From NCBI RefSeq assembly GCF_024749045.1, contig NZ_CP087184.1, forward strand, positions 4,836,001-4,900,000: a stretch of 64,000 bases of DNA. The letters are read 5' to 3'. The DNA comes from Pseudomonas sp. B21-028 (GTDB taxonomy: Bacteria; Pseudomonadota; Gammaproteobacteria; Pseudomonadales; Pseudomonadaceae). The number at the start of each line of letters is the position of its first letter. Position 1 is the stretch's first letter. Positions 16,387-24,349 of the stretch are shown here, piece after piece. Position numbers and translations under genes: made by a program. Below the pieces are notes generated by a model. That model was given only the letters and a program-made list of their open reading frames with translations, was not told the origin of the DNA and made no database searches.

Positions 16387-17828
16387 ATCGCCCGCTCAAG
16401 CAGTTCACCCGGTAACCGCTTGCTCGCCCGGGCGCCGAGCAGCTTGAGTTGTTCGGTGCGACTGACCAGGTTGCCGCGCCCTTCCGTCAGCTTGTTGCGA
16501 GCGGCACTGTAGGCCTTGTCCAGTTGTTGCAGGCGACTGCCTATTTCATCCAGGTCCTGGATGAACAGCACGAACTTGTCGTACAGCCACCCGGCCCGTT
16601 CGGCGATTTCCCGGGCGTTCTGGCTCTGGCGCTCCTGCTTCCACAAGCTGTCGATCACCCGCAGCGTCGCCAGCAACGTGGTCGGGCTGACGATCACGAT
16701 GTTGCGGTCAAAGGCTTCCTGGAACAGATTCGGCTCGGCTTGGAGGGCAGCGGAGAACGCCGCTTCGATCGGCACGAACAGCAAGACGAAATCCAGGCTG
16801 TGCAAACCGTCCAGGCGTTTGTAGTCCTTGCCGGCCAGCCCTTTGACGTGGGCCCGCAGCGACACGATGTGTTGCTTGAGGGCAAGTTGGCCGATGGTGT
16901 CATCTTCAGCGGCCACGTACTGCTGATAGGCGGTGAGACTGACCTTGGAATCGACCACCACCTGCTTGTCGCCGGGCAGATAGATCAACACGTCGGGCTG
17001 GAACCGCTCGCCGTCCGGGCCCTTGAGGCTGACTTGGGTCTGATACTCACGACCCTTCTCCAGGCCGGCGTGCTCAAGCACCCGCTCGAGAATCAACTCG
17101 CCCCAGTTGCCCTGGGTCTTCTGGCCCTTGAGCGCGCGAGTGAGGTTGGTGGCTTCATCGCTCAGGCGCAGGTTCAGCTGTTGCAGTCGCTCCAGCTCCT
17201 TGCCCAGGGAAAAACGCTCCCGGGCTTCAGCTTGATAGCTTTCCTCAACGCGTTTTTCAAAAGACTGGATGCGTTCTTTCAACGGATCGAGCAACTGCCC
17301 CAGGCGCTGCTGGCTGGTTTCGGCGAAGCGTTGCTCACGTTCATCGAAGATTTTTCCGGCCAGCTCGGCGAACTGCGCCCGCAGCGCGTCCCGTGAACCT
17401 TGCAGGTCATCCAGGCGTTGCTGATGGCTTTCCTGTTGCTCGCGCAATTCGGCATGCAGTGACGCCGCCTGGGCATCGAGCCGCCGCAGTTCGGCCTCTT
17501 TGCCGGCACGTTCCAGATTCCAGGCATGGGCCGCATCCCGGGCGTTATCACGCTCGATCTGCAACAGTTCGACCTCCCGACAGGCCGCCGCGAGTTCGGC
17601 TTGCTTGGCCCCGTTGGCCTGGCTCAGGTCGCTGATTTCGTCGCGGCAGGCATCGAGCTGGGCATTCAGGCCATCATGGGCCATGTGCGCGGTGGCCAGG
17701 CGCTCCTCCAGCAAGGCCACTTCGGTCTGCGCGGCACTGGCCTGGCGTTGCAGGTGCCAGGCCAGTGCAAGCAACGGCACCGCAGCGCCTGCCAGGCCCA
17801 ACAACAGGCTGGTCAAATCCATAGCCAT
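16326..17828 (-). CDS. rmuC: DNA recombination protein RmuC
   Basis: 500 residues: an N-terminal membrane anchor (LTSLLLGLAGAAVPLLALAW), a long coiled coil (about residues 30-200) and the RmuC nuclease-like domain (about 205-460) including GNWGELILERVLEHAGLEKG, FQPDVLIYLPGDKQVVVDSK and VLLFVPIEAAFSAAL. RmuC limits rearrangements at inverted repeats in E. coli. The gene ends convergently with mxtR, and its last 20 codons have been copied three times into the tandem array beside it. ATG 17828 has AGGA six bases upstream; a second ATG lies two codons in. Confidence 0.93.
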   Translation of the reverse strand: MAMDLTSLLLGLAGAAVPLLALAWHLQRQASAAQTEVALLEERLATAHMAHDGLNAQLDACRDEISDLSQANGAKQAELAAACREVELLQIERDNARDAAHAWNLERAGKEAELRRLDAQAASLHAELREQQESHQQRLDDLQGSRDALRAQFAELAGKIFDEREQRFAETSQQRLGQLLDPLKERIQSFEKRVEESYQAEARERFSLGKELERLQQLNLRLSDEATNLTRALKGQKTQGNWGELILERVLEHAGLEKGREYQTQVSLKGPDGERFQPDVLIYLPGDKQVVVDSKVSLTAYQQYVAAEDDTIGQLALKQHIVSLRAHVKGLAGKDYKRLDGLHSLDFVLLFVPIEAAFSAALQAEPNLFQEAFDRNIVIVSPTTLLATLRVIDSLWKQERQSQNAREIAERAGWLYDKFVLFIQDLDEIGSRLQQLDKAYSAARNKLTEGRGNLVSRTEQLKLLGARASKRLPGELLERAMTDEDGLPELPEEADAKPHA

Positions 17829-17903
17829 GACAAATCCTGCCGATCAGATAAAGCCCGAAGGTTAACCAAGCCGCTGGAAGTTGCCCAGCTCAGCCCTTCT
17901 ATT

Positions 17904-18227
17904 TCAGTCTTCTATTTCAAGAAGCGCCTGCCGGGCCCGATGATCCCCAGCCCGGGCAGCCTGGCGCAGCAGATCCTGGCCAATGCGCCGGTCCCGGGCG
18001 TTACCGCATTCACGGCACATCAACTGACCGAGGCGGCTCTGCGCAGCCACGACACCTTCACGGGCCGGCTGCTTGAGCAGGCGCCCGGCCAGGTGCTTGA
18101 CGCTGGGGCTTTCTCCGAGACGCGGGTTGTCGAGCAACCACTCAGCGACCCGCATTGACATGCGCTTGGGCGGGGTAACACTCGGGGGTGTGGAAGTAAC
18201 AGGATGTGATACTGAGCGAAACTTCAT
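17904..18227 (-). CDS. Sel1-like repeat protein
   Basis: 107 residues. Residues about 43-107 contain Sel1/TPR-like helical repeats (AREGVVAAQSRLGQLMC then GQDLLRQAARAGDHRARQAL). Two cysteines in MCRECGN could bind a metal or form a disulfide but are not a complete known motif. The first 20 residues are proline- and serine-rich and may not be part of the folded protein, so the start could lie further in. Such proteins scaffold protein contacts; no partner can be named. It is 75 bases upstream of rmuC on the same strand. Confidence 0.65.
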   Translation of the reverse strand: MKFRSVSHPVTSTPPSVTPPKRMSMRVAEWLLDNPRLGESPSVKHLAGRLLKQPAREGVVAAQSRLGQLMCRECGNARDRRIGQDLLRQAARAGDHRARQALLEIED

Positions 18228-19136
18228 AACGCACTATGAGGCAGATCGAAAGGCGCGCCACTCTACTCCTTTTTTCGTGTGGGTAAAGCCGAAAAAAACC
18301 AGCACGCCCGTGCTAGAGCAAGTGCTTGGGACAATCCACAGAAGCTGTGGATAACTCAGTGGACAACCCCCCCTGAAGGGGTCGAAAGCCCTGTGGGACG
18401 GGGCCTGCGCTCAAACTGACGATTTTTTCACCAGTAAAAAAAAGCGATGTTTTTCATTGACTTAAATTTTGGATACAGGCACCCACCCTGGATTGATGCG
18501 ACATGACAGTTCGGTGACAACCCCCCTGGGGAGTGTGCACAAGTAACACCCGAAGTGGTTATATCGGTGCGCTTTCTTGAGGCATTTGGCGGTAAGCCTG
18601 GGGATAACCCGACTCAGTGGTATGACGCTCTAGCCTTGCCCTTGCGACCAAATGCAGCGGATCTGGATATTTTTTAAACAACCCGCTTCCCTTACGCCGT
18701 TCGATCCGTTAACATCCGCGCCGTTAGTACCAAGCTGAAAGTCAATTCCGGGTCGAACACATCTCCGCGGTCAGCCATGCCCAAGGGACACCTCACCGAT
18801 AAAAGAGACCGACCCCCTCGATGGTTTCCAGGTAAACCTTGCGCCGACACAGCCTTTGACTGAATACAAAGGGTGTTGCCAAGTTCGTTACTCTGACCGA
18901 ACCAACCTGCAAAATTGATCAGGATCTTCACCCTGGGCCCAGAACCTTTGCCCTTGCTGTGTCGCCTGCCCTCCTAAGTACCTACCTGCCAGCCCAAGCG
19001 CGCACTTTCATATAGCGCTCAAACTGGCTGCTTTGTTCCAGTCGGGTTCTTCGTTCGACCAATGGTGGTCGACGTTACTGGAACGTTTTAACGTTGCACG
19101 GTTCTTAACCGTGTCATTTGTAGGAACACCCATAAC
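18228..19136. other. 909-base region without a convincing gene
   Basis: No reading frame here looks like protein. Visible items: a palindrome TCCACA-GAAGC-TGTGGA (18335-18351) whose right arm runs into TGTGGATAA, a perfect DnaA-box match (18346-18354); an A/T-rich stretch at 18420-18475; a degenerate REP near 18390; and, over the last 130 bases before the 19137 gene, several hairpins including CACGGTT-CTT-AACCGTG (19097-19113). The final part reads like a structured 5' leader. Base composition is less G+C-rich than the flanking genes. Confidence 0.5.
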
Positions 19137-19361
19137 ATGTCGACTCAAATCCACACACAGGATGCCATCCGCACCCTCACCAACGCTTTTGCTCCAATGA
19201 ACTGCCTGATCATGGCCGCTCGCAAAGGCTGCTTCAGCTTTACCCTGGTCAACGAACACGGCATCGCCCGTCACAGCGAACGCCTGTACCCCGATCAGTA
19301 CTCCAGCGCGGAACCGCTGCAGGCCGTGATCGAGCGTACCCGTCAGGCACTGGTTGCCTGA
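19137..19361 (+). CDS. Small protein, possibly DUF3509-like
   Basis: 74 residues with no signal peptide or membrane helix: MSTQIHTQDAIRTLTNAFAP then a short beta-rich centre and a C-terminal helix ending EPLQAVIERTRQALVA. The pattern (LxxAFxP start, V-x-R core, LxxVIxxxRxxL end) reminds me of small Pseudomonas DUF3509 proteins, from memory only. TAGGA lies 12 bases before ATG 19137, a rather long spacing. A long, hairpin-rich leader precedes the gene and an intrinsic terminator follows 28 bases after the stop, so it is probably a single-gene transcript. Function unknown. Confidence 0.75.
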   Translation: MSTQIHTQDAIRTLTNAFAPMNCLIMAARKGCFSFTLVNEHGIARHSERLYPDQYSSAEPLQAVIERTRQALVA

Positions 19362-19388
19362 GACGCCAGAAACGCTGAAAACCCAAAG

Positions 19389-19416
19389 GCCCCGCCCGAA
19401 AAGCGGGGCTTTTATT
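19389..19416 (+). terminator. Intrinsic terminator
   Basis: GCCCCGC, a seven-base loop and GCGGGGC followed by TTTTATTT, directly after the 74-residue gene. Confidence 0.85.
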
Positions 19417-19434
19417 TAAGGAAGTAGATGAACC

Positions 19435-19560
19435 TGCGGCGAGGGGATTTATCCCCGCTGGGCTGCGAAGCAGCCCCTAAAAAGGCTGAATGCGATCCAC
19501 TCGGCAGAACGCGGATTCAGGGCTGCTTCGCAGCCCAACGGGGATAAATCCCCTCGCCAC
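19435..19560. repeat. REPIN (GTGGCGAGGGG class)
   Basis: Arms GCGGCGAGGGGATTTATCCC and its complement, each followed inward by a second palindromic block (GGGCTGCGAAGCAGCCC type), spacer about 40 bases. Confidence 0.9.
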
Positions 19561-19593
19561 AATGATTACTGAACCTCGAATGATCAGTATCAC

Positions 19594-19616
19594 GCCCCGA
19601 AAAAACGGGGCTTTTT
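19594..19616 (+). terminator. Second hairpin-T-run, possible terminator
   Basis: GCCCCG-AAAAAA-CGGGGC followed by TTTTT. It nearly repeats the terminator at 19389-19416 on the other side of the REPIN, so it may be a duplicated remnant. Confidence 0.65.
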
Positions 19617-19839
19617 ATTGCCTGAAACTTCTCGATAAAGCGAAGCGGCTTAAGCACCAACGGATATAACAGTTATAACCGCTGGCGGAAGATGTTTTAA
19701 AAACAGCCCTTTACAACGGGAATATGACACTACACTTCAAGTCAAGCGGCATGATCCGCTGTCGGCGGAGCCTGGACCGATCCACCGCTGCCAAGCCCCA
19801 CTCCTTCAGGCTCCGCCCCTCTTACGCTTCGAGGATGTT

Positions 19840-20322
19840 ATGGGTATCGCTGCCAGCGAACTGTGTCGATATGTGATCCGCCCGACGCTCCTGTATCTGG
19901 GGCGCCACAGCGCAACGGCGGAATCCTTGTTGCTGGGCATTGCCGCCAGCCAGTCCGGTCTGGGTTCCGCCTTGCATGACCGTCGCGGCCATGGCCTGTA
20001 TCGCATTACCGAATGCCGTCACCAAGCACTCTGGGACCATTACCTGGCGCTGGATCCGGAGCGCGCCAGCCTCGTGCGCGGCCTGGCCAGCCAACATGCC
20101 TTTCTCAGCGGTCCACACCTGGAACTGACCGTCAACCTGCGTTACGCCACAGCCATTGCCTGGCTGCTGGTGGAGGAACAAAACACCCCGCTTCCCGATG
20201 CCGACGATCTGTTGGGCATGGCCCGGATCTGGCGTCAGACATTTCACCCCCAAGGGCGCCTGCGGGACTTCACCTGCGCCTGGCAACACTGTGTTTCATC
20301 GCTGAATCAGGTCGCCTGTTGA
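19840..20322 (+). CDS. Conserved hypothetical, distantly transglycosylase-like
   Basis: 160 residues, no signal peptide. The segment SLLLGIAASQSGLGSALHD (about residues 29-47), then HGLYRITECRHQALWDHYLA and NLRYATAIAWLL, has the layout of phage-type lysozyme/transglycosylase-like proteins that read LLLGTAxQESGL...GLxQxEPATHxDIW...NLxYATAIA. At the place where those carry the catalytic glutamate (Q-E-S) this protein has S-Q-S, so it may be inactive or have another role. This resemblance is from memory and is weak. It is 145 bases upstream of fadL. Function otherwise unknown. Confidence 0.65.
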   Translation: MGIAASELCRYVIRPTLLYLGRHSATAESLLLGIAASQSGLGSALHDRRGHGLYRITECRHQALWDHYLALDPERASLVRGLASQHAFLSGPHLELTVNLRYATAIAWLLVEEQNTPLPDADDLLGMARIWRQTFHPQGRLRDFTCAWQHCVSSLNQVAC

Positions 20323-20467
20323 AGAGGATGTTTGGAAACTTCCTACAACGGTCACGAATTTGGTCGGATTGTCCTACAAAACCGCTCTAACTTACGCAAA
20401 ACAGGCTATAGCGCTTGAACGAAAATGTTGGTAATTTTCGCCTCGGTGACCACACGGAGTTCTAACA

Positions 20468-21742
20468 ATGAAAAAAATGATGCTCAAAACCACCCTTGGC
20501 CTCGCCGTAACTTTGGCCTCCACTCAATTGTTCGCCAGCGGCTTTGCCCTGAACGAACAGAGTATCAGTGGCATGGGCACTGGTTTCGCGGGTCGTTCTT
20601 CCTCTGCCGATGATGCAAGTACCGTGTTTGGCAACCCTGCCGGCATGTCGCGCCTCAAGCGCCAGCAAGTGACGGGTGGCTTGGCGGCCATCGATGCTTC
20701 TTCCGACATCAGCGATGCCAGCGGCAATCGTACCGGTACCAACGACGGCGACATGGTGCCCTTCACTGCCGTACCCATGGGCTATTACGTCAAGCCTATC
20801 GATGATCAATGGGCGTTCGGCCTGGGTGTCTATGCGCCGTTCGGCCTGATCACCGACTATGAAAACAGCTTCCAGGGGCAGAACTTCGGCAGCAAGAGCG
20901 AAGTGAAGGTCGTCACCTTCCAGCCAACTGTCAGCTATGCCTTCAACGACAAGGTGTCGATTGGTTTCGGTCCGACGATCAACCGTCTTTCCGGCAAACT
21001 GGAGTCGGCGCTGACCACCCCATTCTCGCCTAACGACGGCAATGTGAAGATCAAAGGCGACGATATTGGCTACGGCTATAACATCGGCCTGCTGGTCCAG
21101 GCGACCGATACCACTCGTGTCGGCCTGACCTACCACTCCAAAGTCAAGTACAAACTCGAAGGCCATACCGAAGTCACCCCAGGCGCAGGCACTCCAGGCT
21201 TTTTGCTGAATAGCGGACGTTACGACGCTTCGCTGGATATCACGACCCCTGAAACAGTGGATTTCTCGGTCACCCAGCAAATCAACGATGCCTGGACCGT
21301 TTACGCCGGTAGCACCTGGACTCGCTGGAGCCGCCTGAAAGACATCACAGTGAACAATGACGTAACGGGAGGTGGCGCGCTGAACCCGACCCTCTTCGGC
21401 ACTATCACCGAAGAACAGAACTGGCACGACACCTGGGCCTACGCCATCGGTACCTCCTACCAGCTGAACAAACAGTGGGTATTGCGTACGGGCCTGACCT
21501 TCGACCAGTCGCCTGCCAACAACACAGACCGCTCGCCACGCATCCCAACTGGCGACCGGACCATCTTCAGCCTGGGTGCCGGCTGGAGCCCGACCGACGA
21601 CCTGACCATCGACGTAGCCTATTCCTACCTCAAGGAAGAGAAGGTCAACGTCAACCGTACCAACGCATTAGGCCAGGCCTACAACGCTGAATACGAAAAC
21701 AGCGCAAACGGCTTCGGTGTTGGCGCAACCTACCGCTTCTGA
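20468..21742 (+). CDS. fadL: FadL/OmpP1-family outer-membrane long-chain fatty acid transporter
   Basis: 424 residues, normal for FadL. The signal peptide is MKKMMLKTTLGLAVTLASTQ and cleavage is expected after LFA, so the mature protein starts near SGFALNEQS. The NPAG motif of the N-terminal plug is present in VFGNPAGMSRLKRQQ. Alternating beta strands continue to the C-terminal YRF, with a terminal phenylalanine as required for outer-membrane barrel insertion. It imports hydrophobic compounds, typically long-chain fatty acids. ATG 20468 follows CGGAGTTCTAAC. A bidirectional terminator follows. Confidence 0.92.
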   Translation: MKKMMLKTTLGLAVTLASTQLFASGFALNEQSISGMGTGFAGRSSSADDASTVFGNPAGMSRLKRQQVTGGLAAIDASSDISDASGNRTGTNDGDMVPFTAVPMGYYVKPIDDQWAFGLGVYAPFGLITDYENSFQGQNFGSKSEVKVVTFQPTVSYAFNDKVSIGFGPTINRLSGKLESALTTPFSPNDGNVKIKGDDIGYGYNIGLLVQATDTTRVGLTYHSKVKYKLEGHTEVTPGAGTPGFLLNSGRYDASLDITTPETVDFSVTQQINDAWTVYAGSTWTRWSRLKDITVNNDVTGGGALNPTLFGTITEEQNWHDTWAYAIGTSYQLNKQWVLRTGLTFDQSPANNTDRSPRIPTGDRTIFSLGAGWSPTDDLTIDVAYSYLKEEKVNVNRTNALGQAYNAEYENSANGFGVGATYRF

Positions 21743-21780
21743 TGATTCACGGCGAGCCTGAACCCCTCGCCATCCGAAGC

Positions 21781-21823
21781 AAAAAAAAAAGCCCCGCACT
21801 CTGCAAAGAGCCGGGGCTTTTTC
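21781..21823. terminator. Bidirectional intrinsic terminator between fadL and glutathione peroxidase
   Basis: An A-run, GCCCCG (21791-21796), a loop with its own CTCT/AGAG pairing, CGGGGC (21812-21817) and a T-run, serving both convergent genes. Confidence 0.88.
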
Positions 21824-21834
21824 GTGGCCGGCGA

Positions 21835-22386
21835 TCAGGGTTTAGACGCGATGGCCGCCTCCACCGCCTTGATGAACTCAGGATCGTCGGGCTTGATCCG
21901 GCTGGAGAAGCTGGCAACAACCTTACCCTGGCGATCCACCACGTATTTGTAGAAATTCCATTTCGGCGCGCCGGATTGTTCGGCCAGGTGCTTGAACAGT
22001 GGTATGGCGTCCGCACCGCGTACCGGCTGCGGTTCGGTCATGGTGAAGGTCACGCCATAGTTGACGTAACAGACCTTGGCCGTCTCGGCACCGTCCTTGG
22101 ATTCCTGCTTGAAGTCGTTGGACGGTACGCCCAGCACTTGCAGGCCTTGGTCCTTATAGCGTTGATTCAGTGCTTCGAGGCCTTTGAACTGGGGCGCGAA
22201 CCCGCAGAAGCTGGCGGTGTTGACCACCACCAGCGGTTTGCCGGCGAAGCGCTGGCACAGATCGATGGTTTCCTTGGCCCGCAGCTTGGGCAGCGACCCT
22301 TCCAGCAACGGCGGGCAGTCGGCGGCCCATACTTGCCCGGTCACAACCAGCAGCAGGGTGGGAATAGCTAGCCAGCGCATCAGCAT
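21835..22386 (-). CDS. Periplasmic glutathione peroxidase-family protein
   Basis: 183 residues. An N-terminal signal peptide ([20 protein letters not shown], cleavage after AWA) sends it to the periplasm, unlike the usual cytoplasmic bacterial enzyme. [19 protein letters not shown] holds the peroxidatic cysteine, aligned with the family's VNVASxCGxTx[17 protein letters not shown] carries the conserved W-N-F-x-K motif. It reduces hydroperoxides, probably using a thioredoxin-like donor rather than glutathione (family knowledge). AAGGAAG lies seven bases before ATG 22386. Confidence 0.9.
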   Translation of the reverse strand: MLMRWLAIPTLLLVVTGQVWAADCPPLLEGSLPKLRAKETIDLCQRFAGKPLVVVNTASFCGFAPQFKGLEALNQRYKDQGLQVLGVPSNDFKQESKDGAETAKVCYVNYGVTFTMTEPQPVRGADAIPLFKHLAEQSGAPKWNFYKYVVDRQGKVVASFSSRIKPDDPEFIKAVEAAIASKP

Positions 22387-22452
22387 GTAGGCACTTCCTT
22401 GAAAACATGTCAGACCACGACGTTACTCGTCATAACCTGAAGCGTCCACCGC

Positions 22453-22572
22453 TCAGCAGTTGCCCATGCCCAGCTGCATCAAGGCCAACCCACCCTGATG
22501 CCAGCCCCACCAGGCAAACGCCAACAGCAGGACCGCACCGGCCACAATCAACCAGGGGCCGACGCGACTCAT
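22453..22572 (-). CDS. 39-residue single-helix membrane protein coupled to MFS gene
   Basis: Too short for standard gene calls. The start ATG (22572-22570) overlaps the TGA of the MFS gene (22571-22569) as ATGA, which implies translational coupling. The product begins MSRVGPWLIVAGAVLLLAFA, a single membrane helix, and continues with an aromatic turn (WWGWHQGG) and the end MGNC. The reading frame stays open through G+C-rich sequence without rare codons. It may be an accessory subunit or stabiliser of the transporter (inference). No family is known to me. Confidence 0.6.
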   Translation of the reverse strand: MSRVGPWLIVAGAVLLLAFAWWGWHQGGLALMQLGMGNC

Positions 22573-23777
22573 GCCGCACCGGCTTGAGCCAGCAGGCGCG
22601 CTACCGGACGTTCGCGCACCGGCCAGTTCAACGCTGCCGCCAGCAGGCTCAGCAGGACGGCGACCTGCCAGATCAGGTCATAGCTGCCGGTGCGGTCATA
22701 CACCACCCCGCCCAGCCAACCACCCAGGAACGATCCCAACTGATGGAACAGGAACACGATCCCACCCAGCATCGAGAGATTTCGCACACCGAACAGGGTC
22801 GCCACGGTGCCGTTGGTCAAGGGCACCGTGGAGAGCCATAAGAACCCCATCGCCATACCGAATGCGTAGGCCGTGGTAGTAGTGACCGGCAACCAGAGGA
22901 ACACGCCGATCACCACCGCCCGCGCCAGGTACAACCCTGTCAGCAGCCGCGGCTTGGACATGCGCCCGCCGAGCCAGCCGGCGGTGTAGGTACCGAAGAT
23001 ATTGAACAGCCCGACCAGGGCCAGCACGGTGGTGCCGACGCTGGCCGGCAGGTGCTGGTCCACCAGATAGGCCGGCAGATGCACACCGATGAACACCACT
23101 TGGAAACCGCAGACGAAAAAGCCGAACGCCAGCAACCAGAACCCGGAATGGCTGCACGCCTCGCGCAACGCTTCGGACAAGGTCTGCTCATGGCCGGCCA
23201 AGGGCGTCGGCGTGTCTTTGAGCATAGTCACCAGCGGCACGATCAGCGCCACCAGCAGGCCCAGGGCCAGCAGCGCGGCGGACCAGCCGAGCCAGCCGAT
23301 CAAGCCCAGGGTGCCCGGTAACATGGCGAACTGGCCGAAGGAGCCGGCGGCACTGGCGATGCCCATGCCCAGGCTGCGTTTTTCCGCCGGTACGGCACGA
23401 CCGACCACCCCGAGGATCACCGAGAAAGACGTACCGGACAGACCGATACCGATCAGCAGCCCTGCACTCAATGACAGCGACCAGGCGGAATCCGACAACC
23501 CCATGAACACCAGGCCCAAGGCGTAGAGCACACCGCCGATCAGCACCACTTTCGCCGCACCGAAGCGGTCGGCCAGCGCCCCGGTAAACGGCTGCGCCAG
23601 GCCCCAGATCAGGTTCTGCAGCGCAATAGCGAAGGCGAACACCTCGCGGCCCCAACCGAACTCGGTGCTCATGGGGGCCAGAAACAGCCCAAAACCATGC
23701 CGCACACCCAGGGACAACGCCAGGATCAGCGCGCTGCCCACCAGGACCCAACCACAGGTACGCCACATCGATGCCAT
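22569..23777 (-). CDS. MFS transporter
   Basis: 402 residues with 12 predicted membrane helices. GALADRFGAAKVVLIGG is the loop 2-3 motif A. The whole frame resembles monocarboxylate-type (MCT-like) MFS transporters of proteobacteria: GVRHGFGLFLAPMSTEFGWGR near the N-terminus is typical. ATG 23777 is chosen over a start 34 codons upstream because GGAG is seven bases before it and the longer form would read through the operator. The gene is probably controlled by the MarR regulator upstream via the site at 23793-23808. It is followed by an overlapping 39-codon gene. Substrate unknown. Confidence 0.87.
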   Translation of the reverse strand: MASMWRTCGWVLVGSALILALSLGVRHGFGLFLAPMSTEFGWGREVFAFAIALQNLIWGLAQPFTGALADRFGAAKVVLIGGVLYALGLVFMGLSDSAWSLSLSAGLLIGIGLSGTSFSVILGVVGRAVPAEKRSLGMGIASAAGSFGQFAMLPGTLGLIGWLGWSAALLALGLLVALIVPLVTMLKDTPTPLAGHEQTLSEALREACSHSGFWLLAFGFFVCGFQVVFIGVHLPAYLVDQHLPASVGTTVLALVGLFNIFGTYTAGWLGGRMSKPRLLTGLYLARAVVIGVFLWLPVTTTTAYAFGMAMGFLWLSTVPLTNGTVATLFGVRNLSMLGGIVFLFHQLGSFLGGWLGGVVYDRTGSYDLIWQVAVLLSLLAAALNWPVRERPVARLLAQAGAA

Positions 23778-23792
23778 TTTTATTCTCCGCTC

Positions 23793-23808
23793 GCGGGTAT
23801 ATACCCGC
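23793..23808. promoter_or_regulatory. MarR-type operator 1 (GCGGGTATATACCCGC)
   Basis: Perfect 16-base palindrome 16 bases upstream of the MFS start. A 14/16 match lies at the marR start (24238-24253). Two matching palindromes at both promoters of a regulator/transporter locus are strong evidence for an operator. Confidence 0.75.
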
Positions 23809-23829
23809 TTATCATCGAACGAACCGGCT

Positions 23830-24234
23830 TCACGCCAGTTCATCCAGCAAGGCCAGCAATGCCGTGCGCTTCTCGGCACCCAGCTTATCGATCAATCGTT
23901 GTTGCGCCGCTTCCCAGGCAGGCAATGCCGCCGCCAGTCGGTCGCGTCCGGCTTGCGTCAATACGACGATGCGGTTACGCATGTCTTCGCCCTCCGCAAG
24001 CGCTACCAGCCCCTCGCCTTCCAGAACCCGAAGATTGCGCCCCAGGGTGCTGCGGTCCAGGCCCATGGCTTCGGCCAGGGACGAAATGCTCGGCTGATCC
24101 AGGCGTGCCAGGTTGTTCAGCAAAGAATACTGGGCAACGTTGATCCCGAAGCCGTCGAGGGCGCCGTCGTAGTACCTGCTGACGCCTCGAGCGGCGCGAC
24201 GCAGGTTGATGCACAGACATTGAGAAGGAAGCAT
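23830..24234 (-). CDS. MarR-family transcriptional regulator
   Basis: 134 residues. The winged helix-turn-helix is clear: SISSLAEAMGLDRSTLGRNL (about residues 49-68) is the recognition region and LVALAEGEDMRNRIVVLTQAG is the wing. N- and C-terminal helices for dimerisation flank it. MarR proteins bind pseudo-palindromes and release DNA on binding phenolic or similar ligands. Its likely targets are the two TATATA-centred palindromes at 23793-23808 and 24238-24253. Site 2 ends four bases before the ATG, so the transcript is probably leaderless or nearly so. Confidence 0.88.
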   Translation of the reverse strand: MLPSQCLCINLRRAARGVSRYYDGALDGFGINVAQYSLLNNLARLDQPSISSLAEAMGLDRSTLGRNLRVLEGEGLVALAEGEDMRNRIVVLTQAGRDRLAAALPAWEAAQQRLIDKLGAEKRTALLALLDELA

Positions 24235-24237
24235 GGT

Positions 24238-24253
24238 GCGTGTATATACCCGT
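24238..24253. promoter_or_regulatory. MarR-type operator 2
   Basis: GCGTGTATATACCCGT, 14 of 16 positions identical to operator 1, placed three bases upstream of the marR start codon. Suggests autoregulation. Confidence 0.65.
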
Positions 24254-24299
24254 TAACTGGATGAATGCAAATTTAAATGTATCGCTCGCCGAGGAAAAC

Positions 24300-24322
24300 C
24301 TGTGGGAGCAACTTGCTCCCAC
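24300..24322. repeat. Short REP palindrome
   Basis: GTGGGAGCAACTTGCTCCCAC, a compact palindrome of the GTGGGAGC class just downstream of cobS. Confidence 0.7.
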
Positions 24323-24349
24323 CGACCTCCGCGCCACAAAAGCGCGGCG

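Noticed and set aside
15598..16447. Three near-identical 119-120 codon plus-strand frames in the tandem array
   Set aside because: They arise because the 245-bp unit repeats; they cross REP sequence and gene fragments, and have no ribosome-binding site.
18335..18354. Replication origin
   Set aside because: Only one DnaA-box match, no dnaA/dnaN/gyrB context; another isolated box lies within the catalase-family gene.
18692..18931. 79-codon minus-strand open frame
   Set aside because: No ribosome-binding site and no protein-like pattern; left as non-coding.
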